Source: Apodemus sylvaticus
Taxonomy: Eukaryota; Chordata; Mammalia; Rodentia; Muridae
Length of the DNA: 64,000 nucleotides
Reading direction: 5' to 3'
NCBI RefSeq assembly: GCF_947179515.1
Contig: NC_067485.1
Coordinates: forward strand, 8,001,360-8,065,359
A model generated the notes under the pieces. That model had not been told where the DNA came from. It saw only the letters and a program-made list of their open reading frames with translations, and ran no database searches. Numbering within the stretch: position 1 is the stretch's first letter; the number at the start of each line of letters is the position of its first letter. The translations under genes were made by a program, and so were the position numbers. Positions 35,596 through 46,777 of the stretch are shown here, piece by piece.

Positions 35596-35727
35596 GTTTA
35601 CTGTGATTACCATGGCCATTCTCGAAAAAAGAATGTATTCATGTATGGCTGCAGCATCAAAGAGACGGTGTGGCACACCCATGACAACGCGGCTTCGTGT
35701 GATGTTGTGGAAGACATGGGATACAGG
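35596..35727 (+). CDS. Agtpbp1: Agtpbp1 (CCP1) exon with the third zinc-ligand histidine
   Basis: The acceptor is CTTTAAG at 35589-35595. The donor is GTAATT at 35728, somewhat weaker than the others. The exon is 132 bp, exactly 44 codons, phase 0 at both ends. It starts with VYCDYHGHSRKKNVFMYGC. The first histidine of DYHGH falls at residue 1009, the third zinc ligand. Being symmetrical, the exon could be skipped without a frameshift, but the product would lose a zinc ligand and be inactive. Confidence 0.96.
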
Positions 35728-35945
35728 GTAATTACTGCTCATGGCTCACACACATTTGAATTTGAAGTGCATGTAAGCCATAGGGAACATTAGTACACGT
35801 GAGTTGGTCAGACGTGACACATCTTTCCTTTCTGTTTCAGAGCTTGTGTCCCCTGGCTTGCTTTCTCAGTGATCTTGCTCTCTGTCTGGATAGGTTTTTG
35901 TATGTGGGATAGGCAAGTAACTTCCTTTTGCACATGGATACCAGT

Positions 35946-35948
<3 letters not shown>

Positions 35949-35978
<30 letters not shown>
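35949..35978 (+). repeat. (TG)15 microsatellite
   Basis: Uninterrupted TG dinucleotide about 220 bases after the exon ending 35727. Confidence 0.97.
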
Positions 35979-35980
<2 letters not shown>

Positions 35981-36554
35981 CTGTGTTCTATGCTCATGTG
36001 CATTGGGGTGGTGGTGGGGTTGCGGTCCCTGCGTTGGTTTTTGTTGTTTGTGGATCTCTCATTTGTCTGTTCTGTCTGTTTCTTTCCCTTGTGTATTCTA
36101 GGATATTCATTTGTAGATTATTGTTGAGATCTGAATCAGAGTAGTGTGGAATCTAAATTAAGTTTGAGAATGCTTAAGAGCATTTGTATTCATGACCTTT
36201 GTTTATCTATTTGGTTGTGTCTTATTTTCTTAATAAAATTCCTTTACATAGGTGGGATATTTTATTAGTTTTAGTCCTAATACTTCTGAATCTAATTGCA
36301 GTTGGGATTAAAAATTTTTCCCTCACATGTCTGCTGCCTCCAAGTAGATCACTGATTGCTTGTAGGAAATTAGTAGTTCTCTCAGGAGAAATTGCTGTGC
36401 GTTTTATGATCCTTCTAAAGGGTTACAAGTGCATATTCCCTCTTAGCTCTCAGGGTTGTGAAGTAAGACGGTGCTACACGTTGACAGGATCTGATCTCTG
36501 CCTCATAATGACCTGTCCAGGAGGCTACTGGGCAGTAACTTCCAAAAAATATAT

Positions 36555-36768
36555 TTGAAAGTTTTATGTGTGGATGTTTTACCTGCAGGTGTGTCTGTGC
36601 ACTGGGTGTGTGCAGTGCCTGCAGAGGTCAAGAAGGAGGGCATCAGAAACCCTAAAACTGGAGTTACAGACAACTGGGAGCTGCTGTATGGGTTCTGGGA
36701 ACTAAACTCAGGTCCTCTGAAAGCACAGGAAATGTTCTTAACTGTTGAGCTGTCTCTCCAGTCCCCGG
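36555..36768 (-). mobile_element. B3-type SINE
   Basis: Reverse B3: TACCTGCAGGTGTGTCTGTG, AAACTGGAGTTACAGACAAC, CTGAGCTGTCTCTCCAGTCCC-like end. Confidence 0.8.
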
Positions 36769-37504
36769 AAGATAGTCTTAGGATTTCACAGTCTGAAAAA
36801 GAAGGCAGCATAAGGAAATGAATCCCAGAGACGTGGCCTGTAACAGCAGCAAGGGAGAACTGCAGAACATGTGGTGTCCGCCCGATGTGTGAGCGCGCAG
36901 TGGGCAGTGTGGCCTTTAGGTGGCTCGCCGTCGTATTAGAGCAGGCCTCACTAAGTAAGCTCTTAGCCAGGGTGCCCTCTCTCCATCCTCCTCTAGCTGC
37001 ACGGAAGCTTGATGTCTGTTGGCCATTTTTTTCAGGTCATCATATTTAAATTCATCTCCATTATCTTTATCAGTTAAATGAGACTCTGTGCGGTTTAGTT
37101 TTACTGTATGAGAACACCTACCTGTACTTGTTGAACAGTCTCTTATAGGTGGTCATTTGAATAGGATTACCACACTCCCCACAATATAGATGAGCCAGTT
37201 GGTGCTCAAAATGCCATGAGCAGTGCCGCTGTCTGTGCACACCCTCTGTCTGTCCTGCAGCATCTCTCCTGAGAAGACAGAGCCTTGACATGTTAATTCA
37301 TGTAGTGACAGAAGTGAAGTGTGTTTCCATGTTTGCTCAGTACACATCCTTTGGAAATACTCTCCTTCGTATTTCTGGCTCTTATACTGTTTATCAATTA
37401 TTGCTGTCTTAAAAATAACTCATTATATGCATTACAAACAGATTTTCTAATTTTTCTGTTTTGAATTATTTAAAACTGATATTTGTTGCTTCCCCCCCCC
37501 CCCC

Positions 37505-37595
37505 GCCCCTTTTTTGATGGCATTGGGTTAGAACTCAGGGCGTCCTGCATGATAAACAGGTGTTGGACTCTGGAACGGTATCCTCAGCCGAGCCA
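37505..37595 (-). mobile_element. ID/B4-like fragment after a C-run
   Basis: GAACTCAGGGCGTCCTGCATG resembles the reverse ID sequence, preceded by a C-run at about 37492-37504. Confidence 0.4.
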
Positions 37596-37989
37596 GTGTT
37601 ATCGACGGCCGTATGGCCTGGCTGGTAGTAGTGATGCTTCGGCTCTGCTCCGGAGCCCTGTTTCAGAGCGCGGTGTTCTCCTGCATTACTGCCCCTGTCT
37701 GGTTCACTTCAGATGTATGAGCCACATATAGGCTACATTGGCATCTGTGGGATTGATTCTCCAGACACAGACTTTTTTTGTCTATATGTGACAGTTTTTC
37801 AGGGTTTGCTTACATGTTTACAATTTCAGGTAAACTTGAGAATAATTTTAAGTTAGAAAAACATTGTTTCTGCTTTGGTTATGATTTCATCGGTTGTGCT
37901 AGCTCTGTTTGTCTTCTGTCTGCCAATCTAGAGGCCTTTGACATTTCATAGCCTGTCCTAGGCTAATTTGTTTTTAAATTTGAAGCATG

Positions 37990-38170
37990 TTTTTCTTCAT
38001 ATTTTATGTGCTTGTTTATTATTTGCTATGTGTGACTCTGCCTGTGTGTGAGTTTGTACTTGTGCATGTGTGTTCCCACGGAGCCAGCAGAGAGCGTTGG
38101 ATCCTCTGGAGCCTCGCTTGCCAGGCAGTCACCAGTGTGGGCCTGGGAAGTGATCGAAGGTCCTTGATCG
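37990..38170 (-). mobile_element. B3-type SINE fragment
   Basis: CAGCAGAGAGCGTTGGATCC and CTGGAGCCTCGCTTGCC fit a diverged reverse B3. Confidence 0.5.
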
Positions 38171-38421
38171 CAGGTCCTTGGCATGAGTCTCAAGCCGCTG
38201 CTAACTGTAAAGCCACCGCTTTAGTTCCCTTCCTTATCTTTGTAACCAGGCTTTTTTGTAAATGCTCATAAATGTATACTCTGTACAGTGCTTGCTACTC
38301 TTTGGAACAGCAGAACGTCTAAATTAGTGAAATGCTAGAGCAAGTGGAAGGGGCACAGCTACTTAAAAATACAGCAGTGCTTGAATTAATAACCTCTGGG
38401 TTGCTATTTTATTTTTTACAG

Positions 38422-38598
38422 ACTTTGCCTAAGATACTGAGCCACATTGCTCCAGCATTTTGCATGAGCAGTTGTAGCTTTGTGGTCGAAAAATCCAAAG
38501 AATCCACAGCTCGGGTTGTTGTGTGGCGGGAAATTGGAGTTCAGAGGAGCTATACCATGGAGAGTACTTTATGTGGCTGCGATCAGGGTAGATACAAG
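38422..38598 (+). CDS. Agtpbp1: Agtpbp1 (CCP1) exon with the catalytic glutamate
   Basis: The acceptor is TTTTTTACAG (ends 38421) and the donor is GTAAGC at 38599. The exon is 177 bp, 59 codons, phase 0 at both ends, residues about 1048-1106. It contains STARVVVWREIGVQRSYTME followed by STLCGCDQG. The glutamate of SYTME is at residue 1094, the general base/acid of the reaction that hydrolyses the gamma- or alpha-linked glutamate. Cysteine-rich PAFCMSSCSF lies earlier in the exon and is typical of CCP1. Confidence 0.97.
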
Positions 38599-38619
38599 GT
38601 AAGCGTTGGGGGTGTTCAT

Positions 38620-38770
38620 CTGTTTTCAAACAGAGTGTTTGTGAGTGTGTGCTCTTGAGTGCAATGACCAAGGAGGCTCTGGAGCTGCAGTTCCCCTCAG
38701 TCGTCAGCCGTGCCATGCAGGGACAGGGAACTGAACACTCGTAAGCACAGAGCCGTCTCTGCAGCCCCAG
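38620..38770 (-). mobile_element. Degenerate B3-type SINE
   Basis: Starts within 30 bases after the exon donor. GGCTCTGGAGCTGCAGTTCC and AGCCGTCTCTGCAGCCCC are reverse SINE signals. Confidence 0.4.
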
Positions 38771-38991
38771 GGGTTGAGCTGTGAAGACACCTGATGGTTG
38801 CTCTAGGATATGCTTTCCTGGCTTTCAAGTAGTCATTAAATGTGCATTTCATAATGTTACTGAGCTAGAGGTGTAACGTACAGTAAGGAGATGGAGTGCC
38901 ACAGGATTACCAGTGAGGTTTTGGGTAGGGTGAAGGGGGCATGCCTATATTTGTACGGATGCCAGGAAAGGTGGGGCATCTTCCTCTGTTA

Positions 38992-39206
38992 CAGTGGTTC
39001 TCAGCCTTCCTAATGCTCAACCTTTAATACACTTCCTCGTATTGGAGTGATCCCCAACTATAAATTGTTTTGTTGCTACTTTGTAACTTTGTACTGATAA
39101 GAATTGTAATGTATCTGTGTTTTCTGATGGTCTTAGGTGACCCTGTGAAAGGGTCATTTGACCCCCAGATGGGTTGTGACCCCCCAGCTTGAGAGGCAAA
39201 GCCCTG
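38992..39206 (-). mobile_element. URR1-like hAT DNA transposon remnant
   Basis: Starts CAGTGGTTCTCAGCCTTCC and contains GTGAAAGGGTCATTTGACCC and GTTGTGACCCCCCAGCTTGAGA, the well-known mouse non-autonomous hAT-Charlie element of about 210 bp. The terminal inverted repeat is preserved at the start and decayed at the end. The orientation assigned is by memory of the consensus. Confidence 0.8.
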
Positions 39207-39327
39207 TTACTGTGTACTGTATTCCCTTAACAAGATCTCACTGACGCACAACCAAAAACATCATTCGGCCATTGAAAAAGGCAAATTTAAAAGACTAAAA
39301 CATATTTTGACACATAAAACCAGTTTT

Positions 39328-39525
39328 TGAGATTGTGTGTGTGTGTGTGTCTGTCTCTGTGAGTGTGCATGTGTTTGCATGTCTTTGTGTGTGTAGCATG
39401 CACGAGGCCAGAGGACAGTATGTGGGTCACTTTTCTTTTCCACTAAGTGGGTCCCAGGAATTGAACTCAGGCAGTTAGGCCTGAGGCAAGTGCCTGCATT
39501 CACTGAGCCATCCCACCAGACCCGT
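39328..39525 (-). mobile_element. B2/B3-type SINE with (TG)n tail
   Basis: CAGGAATTGAACTCAGGCAG and CACTGAGCCATCCCACCAG are reverse SINE signals after a (TG)n run. Confidence 0.6.
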
Positions 39526-40381
39526 CTGCTTGCAATGTATAAACATACAAACCTTTAAAGACAAAATGAACGCCAAGTAAGTATCCATTTCTCTATGTGT
39601 TTTAGGGAATACAATTCTCACTGATTTAAAACCCTATGGAGAGAAATGTTTCTTCCTAAGCTAGGGTTTTTAAATGTTGATGCATGGGTCAGGAAGACAG
39701 TGGTTTGCTGGGTGAAGGCCTGCCATGCTAGCTGGGCCTAGTGGATACAGCGGAATCCCTGGGCTGGTTCCTCAGGAGTCCTCTTGTAGTCCAGCCTTGC
39801 TCGGCTCTGCTGTCATTTACACCTACGGCTTTGATGGTGTAAACCTTTCAGTTGTGTTAGAGGTTCATTTTTGTATCTGGAAAATAAATGATAACCCATG
39901 AAGTTCACAATCAATATTTGGTTTTGTGGTGACATTTAATGTCTGATGACCTTAAGATGCATTTTTGAGAAGCAGTTTTAGGGGGCAGAGTTGACAGGGA
40001 CGCAGGCACGCCCACATAACATGGGGTGATGACATGGGAAGTGATTTCCTATGCTGAGGTCGTTCTCTTCTGGGCTTTCATCTTGTTCCTCACTGGGATA
40101 CTGTGCATGAGTGTCCGAGGTATTGCTCAGAGATGCAGGGTTCTGACTGTAATGCTCGTGCATCAGCACTGACATCAAAGCAGTGGCTCGCAAGGAGTGC
40201 TGGGAAGACTGTCCGTGCTCACTCATGTCATCCCTTCACATTGTTGGTAGAAAGTGCTGTGTCATTGTGAGCAAGAGTAGGTGTGACATCACATAGCCGG
40301 GAGCGAGTCTCCCTCAGAAGCCAGAGCTCAGTCTGCGCTTTAGGATGCTCTTGGAGAGCCAGGTATTGTATTGTACTGCAT

Positions 40382-40386
40382 AGCGC

Positions 40387-40449
<63 letters not shown>
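40382..40449 (+). repeat. (GC)n(GT)n alternating tract
   Basis: About 20 bases of GC followed by about 46 bases of GT, strictly alternating and Z-DNA-prone. It ends about 260 bases before the exon at 40712. Confidence 0.96.
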
Positions 40450-40452
<3 letters not shown>

Positions 40453-40711
40453 AAGGCCAGTTAGGGGTACATGGCAAGACCTGTCTTTAGAAACAAACAC
40501 CACCAGAGAGCAACAGTGAGTTACTGTCCTCTAGGCCAGCCTCCTTATCCAGTCACTCATGTTGCCAGGGCCTTCCCAGTGTGGTGTCCCTACCTCCATA
40601 GCTGTGTCTCACTCTTGTAAATGTCGTTATCCTTTCCTTGGTTATTGCTGTAATAAGCTGCGTCTCAGGACAGCCAAGATTCTGAGAGTTTGTGTTTTAC
40701 TTTATTTCTAG

Positions 40712-40872
40712 GGTTTACAGATTGGGACTCGAGAATTGGAAGAGATGGGAGCAAAATTTTGTGTTGGTTTATTGCGTTTGAAACGACTGACTTCTCCATT
40801 GGAATATAATCTGCCCTCCAACCTGCTTGACTTTGAAAATGACTTAATTGAATCAAGCTGTAAAGTAACTAG
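40712..40872 (+). CDS. Agtpbp1: Agtpbp1 (CCP1) exon, end of peptidase domain
   Basis: The acceptor is TATTTCTAG (ends 40711) and the donor is GTGAGA at 40873. The 161-bp exon encodes residues about 1107-1160, including GLQIGTRELEEMGAKFCVGL and LPSNLLDFENDLIESSCKVT. The IGTRELEEMG block is the last conserved element of the peptidase fold, following the catalytic glutamate as in other CCPs. It ends with two bases of a serine codon completed in the last exon 11.9 kb away. Confidence 0.96.
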
Positions 40873-41113
40873 GTGAGACACTCTTCTTTCTTTTTTCTCT
40901 AGGTGCTTTCTCCTAGTAAGACCTCATGCAAACTGCAGCGCTCTTGACACGGAAGAGCAAGCACATTTACAGTGTTACAGTTCTGGTGTGTGCTTAGGGT
41001 CTCCGGGCTAATGCTTGTTTCTAATTGTAATGTCTGATGTCCAAATAGTATTGGAGGGAGAGAACCTTCTGCTTTGAACCTTACTTTTGGTGACTATAAT
41101 GATTCACTTTTAA

Positions 41114-41161
41114 CAACAACAACAAAAAACAAAAAAACAAAAAAACAAAAAACAAAAAAAA
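41114..41161 (+). repeat. A-rich CAAAAAA tract
   Basis: AACAACAACAAC followed by CAAAAAAA units; probably the A-tail of a lost retroelement or a simple repeat. Confidence 0.85.
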
Positions 41162-41906
41162 CTAGCAGTGGAGAAATAGTATATTTAGATAATATCTAAA
41201 TTAAGAAGGCTTGGAATCATGTTTTTTTATTTCAAAAGAGATTTTATTTTGTTGCAGTATACATATATCAGATGGCTTTTCAGTAACCTGATTATATATT
41301 GGAAACAGCTGAATTTAGTATGTTTAACAACTTATTCCTTCAAATGTGTCTTAAATAGTATTTTATTTTAAAATATATTGTGCATGACGTTTGAGCCATT
41401 TGTATGTTTAAACAGTGCAGTGTTAGAATTCCTAGTCATCCTGTCAGTCTTAGCACTCTGCCTTGTGGAATGCATGCCATGTGGGAAGAACAGTCCTGTT
41501 TGTAGGCCCTCGATGCCTTGCGTTATTGGGTATCAGTTTGTTGTGTTAATTTGTCAGCGTGCTGTGGTGTGAATCATCGAGGCAGGTTTCAGCCCTGGGA
41601 GACAGATACTAGGTGCTCACTGGCAGCCGAACCACAGTTGAGGCAAATGTGGAGGTCATGGTGATGCTCTTGGGCAGGCGGGATGGCCAGTGGGGAAAGC
41701 GGTTGCTATGCAAGCCTGCACAGCCTGTATGTAGCTCCTAGAGCTGTGCTCAGGTGGGAGCTGGGGCTCGGTTCCTAGCTCCTCTCTGACCTCCACACAC
41801 ACTCAGTGCTGGTCACTGTAGACTTGAGGGTGGACTTGAACTCACAATGTTACTTACCGTGGGCCATGAGAGGTGGATGCTCAGCTCAGACAGTGCAGAG
41901 GACTAG

Positions 41907-42482
41907 CCTTGGTTATTAGTGGTCTGCATGCACCAGTAGCCCCCCCTCCAGCAGCCTTGGTTATTAGTGGTCTGCATGCACCAGTAGCCCTCCCTCCAGC
42001 AACCTTGGTTATTAGTGGTCTGCACGCACCAGTAGCCCTCCCTCCAGCAACCTTGGTTATTAGTGGTCTGCATGCACCAGTAGCCCTCCCTCCAGCAACC
42101 TTGGTTATTAGTGGTCTGCACGCACCAGTAGCCCTCCCTCCAGCAACCTTGGTTATTAGTGGTCTGCACACACCAGTAGCCCTCCCTCCAGCAGCCTTGG
42201 TTATTAGTGGTCTGCACACACCAGTAGCCCTCCCTCCAGCAGCCTTGGTTATTAGTGGTCTGCACACACCAGTAGCCCTCCCTCCAGCAGCCTTGGTTAT
42301 TAGTGGTCTGCACGCACCAGTAGCCCTCCCTCCAGCAACCTTGGTTATTAGTGGTCTGCACGCACCAGTAGCCCTCCCTCCAGCAGGCTTCGTTATTAGT
42401 GGTCTGCATGCAACAGTGGCCTTCCTCCAGCAGCCTTGACTAATAGTGGTCTGCGCGTACCAGTAGCCCTCCCTCCAGCAGG
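41907..42482 (+). repeat. 48-bp minisatellite, 12 units
   Basis: Units begin CCTTGGTTATTAGTGGTCTG at 41907, 41955, 42003, 42051, 42099, 42147, 42195, 42243, 42291 and 42339, then diverged units at 42387 and 42434. As 48 is a multiple of three and the unit has no stop, it makes a 188-codon open frame with a 16-residue repeat (LVISGLHAPVALPPAT), and open frames on the reverse strand too. There is no sign that any is translated. Confidence 0.96.
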
Positions 42483-43271
42483 CTCAGTCTCTCAAAAGGA
42501 AGAAGTAAATATTTTGAAAAGTGTCTGTTCAGAAGAATTGTACTGCTGAGTACTGCTGTACTACAGTTAACATTTAAGATTGCATTTCATTCTGTTTCCC
42601 TTTGTAAGTCTGCTTGCTTCACTTGGTATCATGGGGAGCTTGTAAGGTTTCAGACTCTTGAAGAACAGGTTGAGCATAGCTGATTCTCACTGCCATGTGT
42701 ATGAAAGCACCCAGCCGTCTGCAGTTGGGATGGGTGATTTTGCAGTAGATTTTCACCTTTCTTTTCTTGTGTTTATTGAATGTAAACTATTAAGTAATCA
42801 CCTCTTTTTTACCCTGGCCACCATTCTACTGTCTATCTTAGTTTTGCCCAAATTTCTGATTTCTTTCCCTTGACTTCTGCGTATCCTAATGCTTCTGTGG
42901 TTTGCAGGTCCGCAGTCTGAGTTTGCCCCCATCCCTAAGTCATTCTTGTTAGGCAAGGGTGCCAGGGTGCTGAGTGGGCGGCCCTGGGCGTGGCGTGGAG
43001 CTTTCTGACTCCTGTGTTTCAGGACCTTTCCACTGGCCACCTGCGAAGATGTTGCTAAAGTTTCCCATTGCAAATGTAGTTTTCCTCTGTTAGCAATTAA
43101 GTCTTTCATTGGGATTGCTTTACAGCTATGCCTGTGTCCTCTTTCTCATCAAACTTCTAACTTACTCATTTTTAAAATACGTGTCTATGTTGGACGTGTA
43201 ATTTAAAGTTTAATTGGACTTGAATTACAACTACCATTATTTATCTTGGGCTCAGAATTATGCTGTTCTCG

Positions 43272-44250
43272 CCCTACTTCTGCATGCTCACGTGAATGTA
43301 CTGTCCCCTCCTCACTTCTGCATGTTCATGTGTGTGCACTGTCCCCTCCCCACTTCTGCATGCTCATATGTGTGCACTGTCCCCTCCCCACTTCTGCATA
43401 TTCATGTGTGTGCACTGTCCCCTCCCCCACTTCTGCATGTTCATGTGTGTGCACTGTCCCCTCCCCACTTCTGCATGTTCATGTGCGCACTGTCCCTTCC
43501 TCACTTCTGCATGTTCATGTGTGTGCACTGTCCCCTCCCCACTTCTGCATGCTCATATGTGTGCACTGTCCCCTCCCCACTTCTGCATGTTCATGTGTGT
43601 GCACTGTCCCCTCCCCCACTTCTGCATGTTCATGTGTGTGCACTGTCCCCTCCCCACTTCTGCATGTTCATGTGTGCACTGTCCCCTCCCCCACTTCTGC
43701 ATGCTCACGTGAATGTACTGTTCCCTCCTCGCTTCTGCATGTTCATGTGTGTGCACTGTCCCCTCCCCACTTCTGCATGTTCATGTGTGTGCACTGTCCC
43801 CTCCCCACTTCTGCATGTTCATGTGTGTGCACTGTCCCCTCCCCACTTCTACATGTTCATGTGTGCACTGTCCCTTCCTCACTTCTGCATGCTCATGTGA
43901 ATGCACTGTCCCCTCACTTCTGCATGTTCATGTGTGTGCACTGTCCCCTCCCCACTTCTGCATGTTCATGTGTGCACTGTCCCTTCCTCACTTCTGCATG
44001 CTCATGTGAATGCACTGTCCCCTCCTCACTTCTGCATGTTCATGTGTGTGCACTGTCCCCTCCCCACTTCTGCATGTTCATGTGTGCACTGTCCCTTCCC
44101 CACTTCTGCATGCTCATGTGAATGCACTGTCTCCTCCTAACTTCTGCATGCTCATGTGTGTGTACTGTCCCCTCCCCACTTCTGCATGTTCATGTGTGTG
44201 CACTGTCCCCTCCCCACTTCTGCATGTTCATGTGTGCACACTCTTCTTCA
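43272..44250 (+). repeat. 38-bp minisatellite, about 26 units
   Basis: Units of form CCACTTCTGCATGTTCATG then TGTGTGCACTGTCCCCTCC, 36 to 39 bp each, over 980 bases. Variant units (TGCTCATGTGAATGCACTG) alternate with the main type, so there is internal structure. The long open frames rich in CALSPPHFCMF are artefacts. Confidence 0.96.
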
Positions 44251-44834
44251 GCCCCACCTCCACCCCACTCTGGAGCAGCAGGATCTCAGGCCCATCTTTG
44301 TGGGTAGTTTTTCCTGAGGTTGGAATTGGCCAGTTTCCAGGCTGAGCTGATCATTTGTGGTTTAAAGTAGCATCTGTATCAATGTCTAGTACTAGTTCTA
44401 CTTATCATTTCTTTGCCATCACTGTTCTTAAGTTCTCTTAGGCAAAACTCTGTATTCAGGTGTTTGTATAGGTGGATACTCATATATATGTGTGTGTGCA
44501 TACAATTCAAATGCCGTCAGAATCACCTTGAATCTAATCTACAGCTTATTTGAGCTCCCTCTCTCTGCCTGCCTTTTCCTCCTTACATTCCAATACCTCC
44601 TGGGGAAAGAATTCTTGTGATGTCAGTGCCTGGCAGTATTGCAGTTCTCCATTCATTGTGTTTCTGTTGATGAGCCCTTAGATTTAGTGTCAGTTGTAGG
44701 TCCTGGTAGACAATGCTATGGTTGCCCTGTGTTAAGGGCAGAGGTTGTGGAGAGGGCTATTTGAGGAGCAAAGAATCAGTTACGTTTGTGAGGTAATACA
44801 CTAGTTACAACGCACGTGGAAGGGCCATTAAAAC

Positions 44835-45110
44835 AGCTGTTAGAGCTGCAGGCTGGGTGGATCCTCATTGGTCAGGTGCTGCCTCCGCAAGCCCGAGGCC
44901 TGAGCTCAGGTTCCCCGTGCTCACACAGCCAGGCTTGCTAGCATGTGCCTGCAACCCCAACGTGGGCACCAGAGAGAGGATACTGGAAGCTCGCGTGGCC
45001 ATCCAGCCTAGCTCAGTCAGTGTAGTTGAAGAAGACACAGAGCATACAACTGTACACACTTGCATGCATATATGCACACATACATTATGCACACGGAGAT
45101 CAGATGCACA
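44835..45110 (+). mobile_element. Possible B4/B3-type SINE
   Basis: TGGTCAGGTGCTGCCTCCGC and GAGCTCAGGTTCCCCGTG resemble SINE body sequence. Weak call. Confidence 0.35.
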
Positions 45111-45187
45111 TTTTGAGGCAATTAAAATGGCTTACAATTATTTAGATATATTACTAAGCTTTAGGCTGGGAGTTGGCAGAAGATAGG

Positions 45188-45665
45188 TATCTTAGGGTTT
45201 TTGTTGCTGTGAAGAGACACCATAAACAAAGCAACTCTTAGAAGGACAACATTTAATTGGGGTCTGGCTTACAGTTTAGAGGTTCAATCCATTATCATTA
45301 TGGTGGGAAGCATGGCATTGTGCAGACAGGCATGGTGCTGGAGAAGGAGCTCAGAGTTCTGCATCTTGATCCCAAGGCAGCAAGGAGAAGGTTCCTTTCT
45401 GCAGGCAGCTAGGATGAGAGTCTCACTCCACACTGGATGGAGCCTGAGCATAGGTGGAGACCTCTGAAACCCACCCCACAGTGGCCACACCTCCTCCAAC
45501 AGGGCCACACCTCCTTCAACAGGGCCACACCTCCTCCAGCAGGGCCACACCTCCTCCAGCAGAGCCACACCTCCTCCAGCAGGGCCACATCTCTTCCAAC
45601 AGGGCCAACACCTCCTAATATTAGTACTTCCCATGAGCTACACATATTCAAACCACCACAATAGG
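45188..45665 (+). mobile_element. Dispersed rodent repeat with internal amplification
   Basis: Starts TATCTTAGGGTTTTTGTTGC and includes GAAGAGACACCAT, GGCATGGTGCTGGAGAAGGAG, and ends CATATTCAAACCACCACAAT, a common mouse repeat. Confidence 0.75.
45484..45610 (+). repeat. 20-bp tandem repeat, about 6 units
   Basis: GCCACACCTCCTCCAACAGG-like units at 45484, 45504, 45524, 45544, 45564 and 45584, inside the dispersed repeat where one copy is usual. Confidence 0.95.
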
Positions 45666-46777
45666 TGGGGATTGGTACAGAAATGACAGCTAAACATAAA
45701 GACACAAAACTAGCCATGATAAATTCATTAATTTGGGTCCAGTGGATCTTGGTACTGAAAGCAAAAGGATAAAGAGTATTAAAGGAAAAGTATCTTCTGT
45801 GCTGGTAACCGTAGCCTTGAGGAAGAGGAAATGTAATGATTGCCTACACTTTGAAGGGAATGAGAGCCCAGACCTCACAGCATGGAGTTCTAATGGTGCT
45901 GGCAGTAAACAGGGCTCAGTCTGGGGCTGCTCAGGGCTTTATTTTGAGGTTGTATTGTAGGCACATGGTGTTTTTGAGTTGTGCCACCTCGTGGCCATGA
46001 AATGCCTAGTCAAGGCTCTTAACAGAGCATTCCTTCTACTTTGAACAGCCTTCCATTTGCAGAACAGACACGCCCTGGCTGCTCCTGAGTTTCAGCTCTT
46101 TGGGGTTCTACTTAGGATGTAAATCTGTTTGGAGACATAACTGTGGTTTATAACCTGGTCTGTTGCCTTCATATAATGTTTAGTGAGTTAGTGATAGCGT
46201 TGGGGAGTTTTAGTTTTTGTGTCTCACACCTGGTGTTGTGTGCTATTTCCTATTTGTCACCTCCTCATCTCAGAGACGATCTTTTGTTATTCCACTTTTG
46301 TCTTTGCATAAACTCGTTCTATTTTTTCTTTTGTTATTCTTTCATTGGTACCCTAGAGGTTTATCAGTACATAATGGACTCATGGTTTATTAGCACATAA
46401 TATAAATTGCTATATCTGCTTCCTCACAGATTATGAGTGCTGAGACCGTAGGGCACATTCATTTTATGACCTTCCCACTTTTTATACTATTGTGACGTAT
46501 TTTAATGGAACTGCTCATACTTCATGTCATGTTATGCTTGTAACTGCTTTAGTTATCCATTACTCATTAAGATTTACTCTTTAACTCTTCACTGGGCCCC
46601 TCCACCACCCCTGGTCTTTGCTTTCTATTGAGAGACGATTTCTTTCTCTAGCCCAGGCCGGACTCACATTCATGGCAGTCCTCTGCCTCCCCTTCTGAGT
46701 GCTGCACGCAGCTGGGCTGGGCTGCATCTGCGTCCATGTTAGAATCCTATAGTGCTTCGTTAAACTGGATGACTATG

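Larger units (their letters stand above)
35728..38421 (+). other. Agtpbp1 intron, 2.7 kb
   Basis: GTAATT at 35728 and AG at 38420-38421. It contains a (TG)n tract, two B3-type SINEs on the minus strand, a C-run and an ID/B4-like fragment. Confidence 0.9.
38599..40711 (+). other. Agtpbp1 intron, 2.1 kb
   Basis: GTAAGC at 38599 and AG at 40710-40711. It contains SINE fragments, a URR1-like hAT element and a (GC)n(GT)n tract only about 260 bases before the next exon. Confidence 0.9.

Noticed and set aside
41873..42439. 188-codon frame with a 16-residue repeat
   Set aside because: The unit length is a multiple of three, so it stays open by chance. Intronic, no start context or homologue known to me.
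43246..44121. 291-codon frame with Cys-rich repeats
   Set aside because: It is the 38-bp minisatellite translated; all frames are open.
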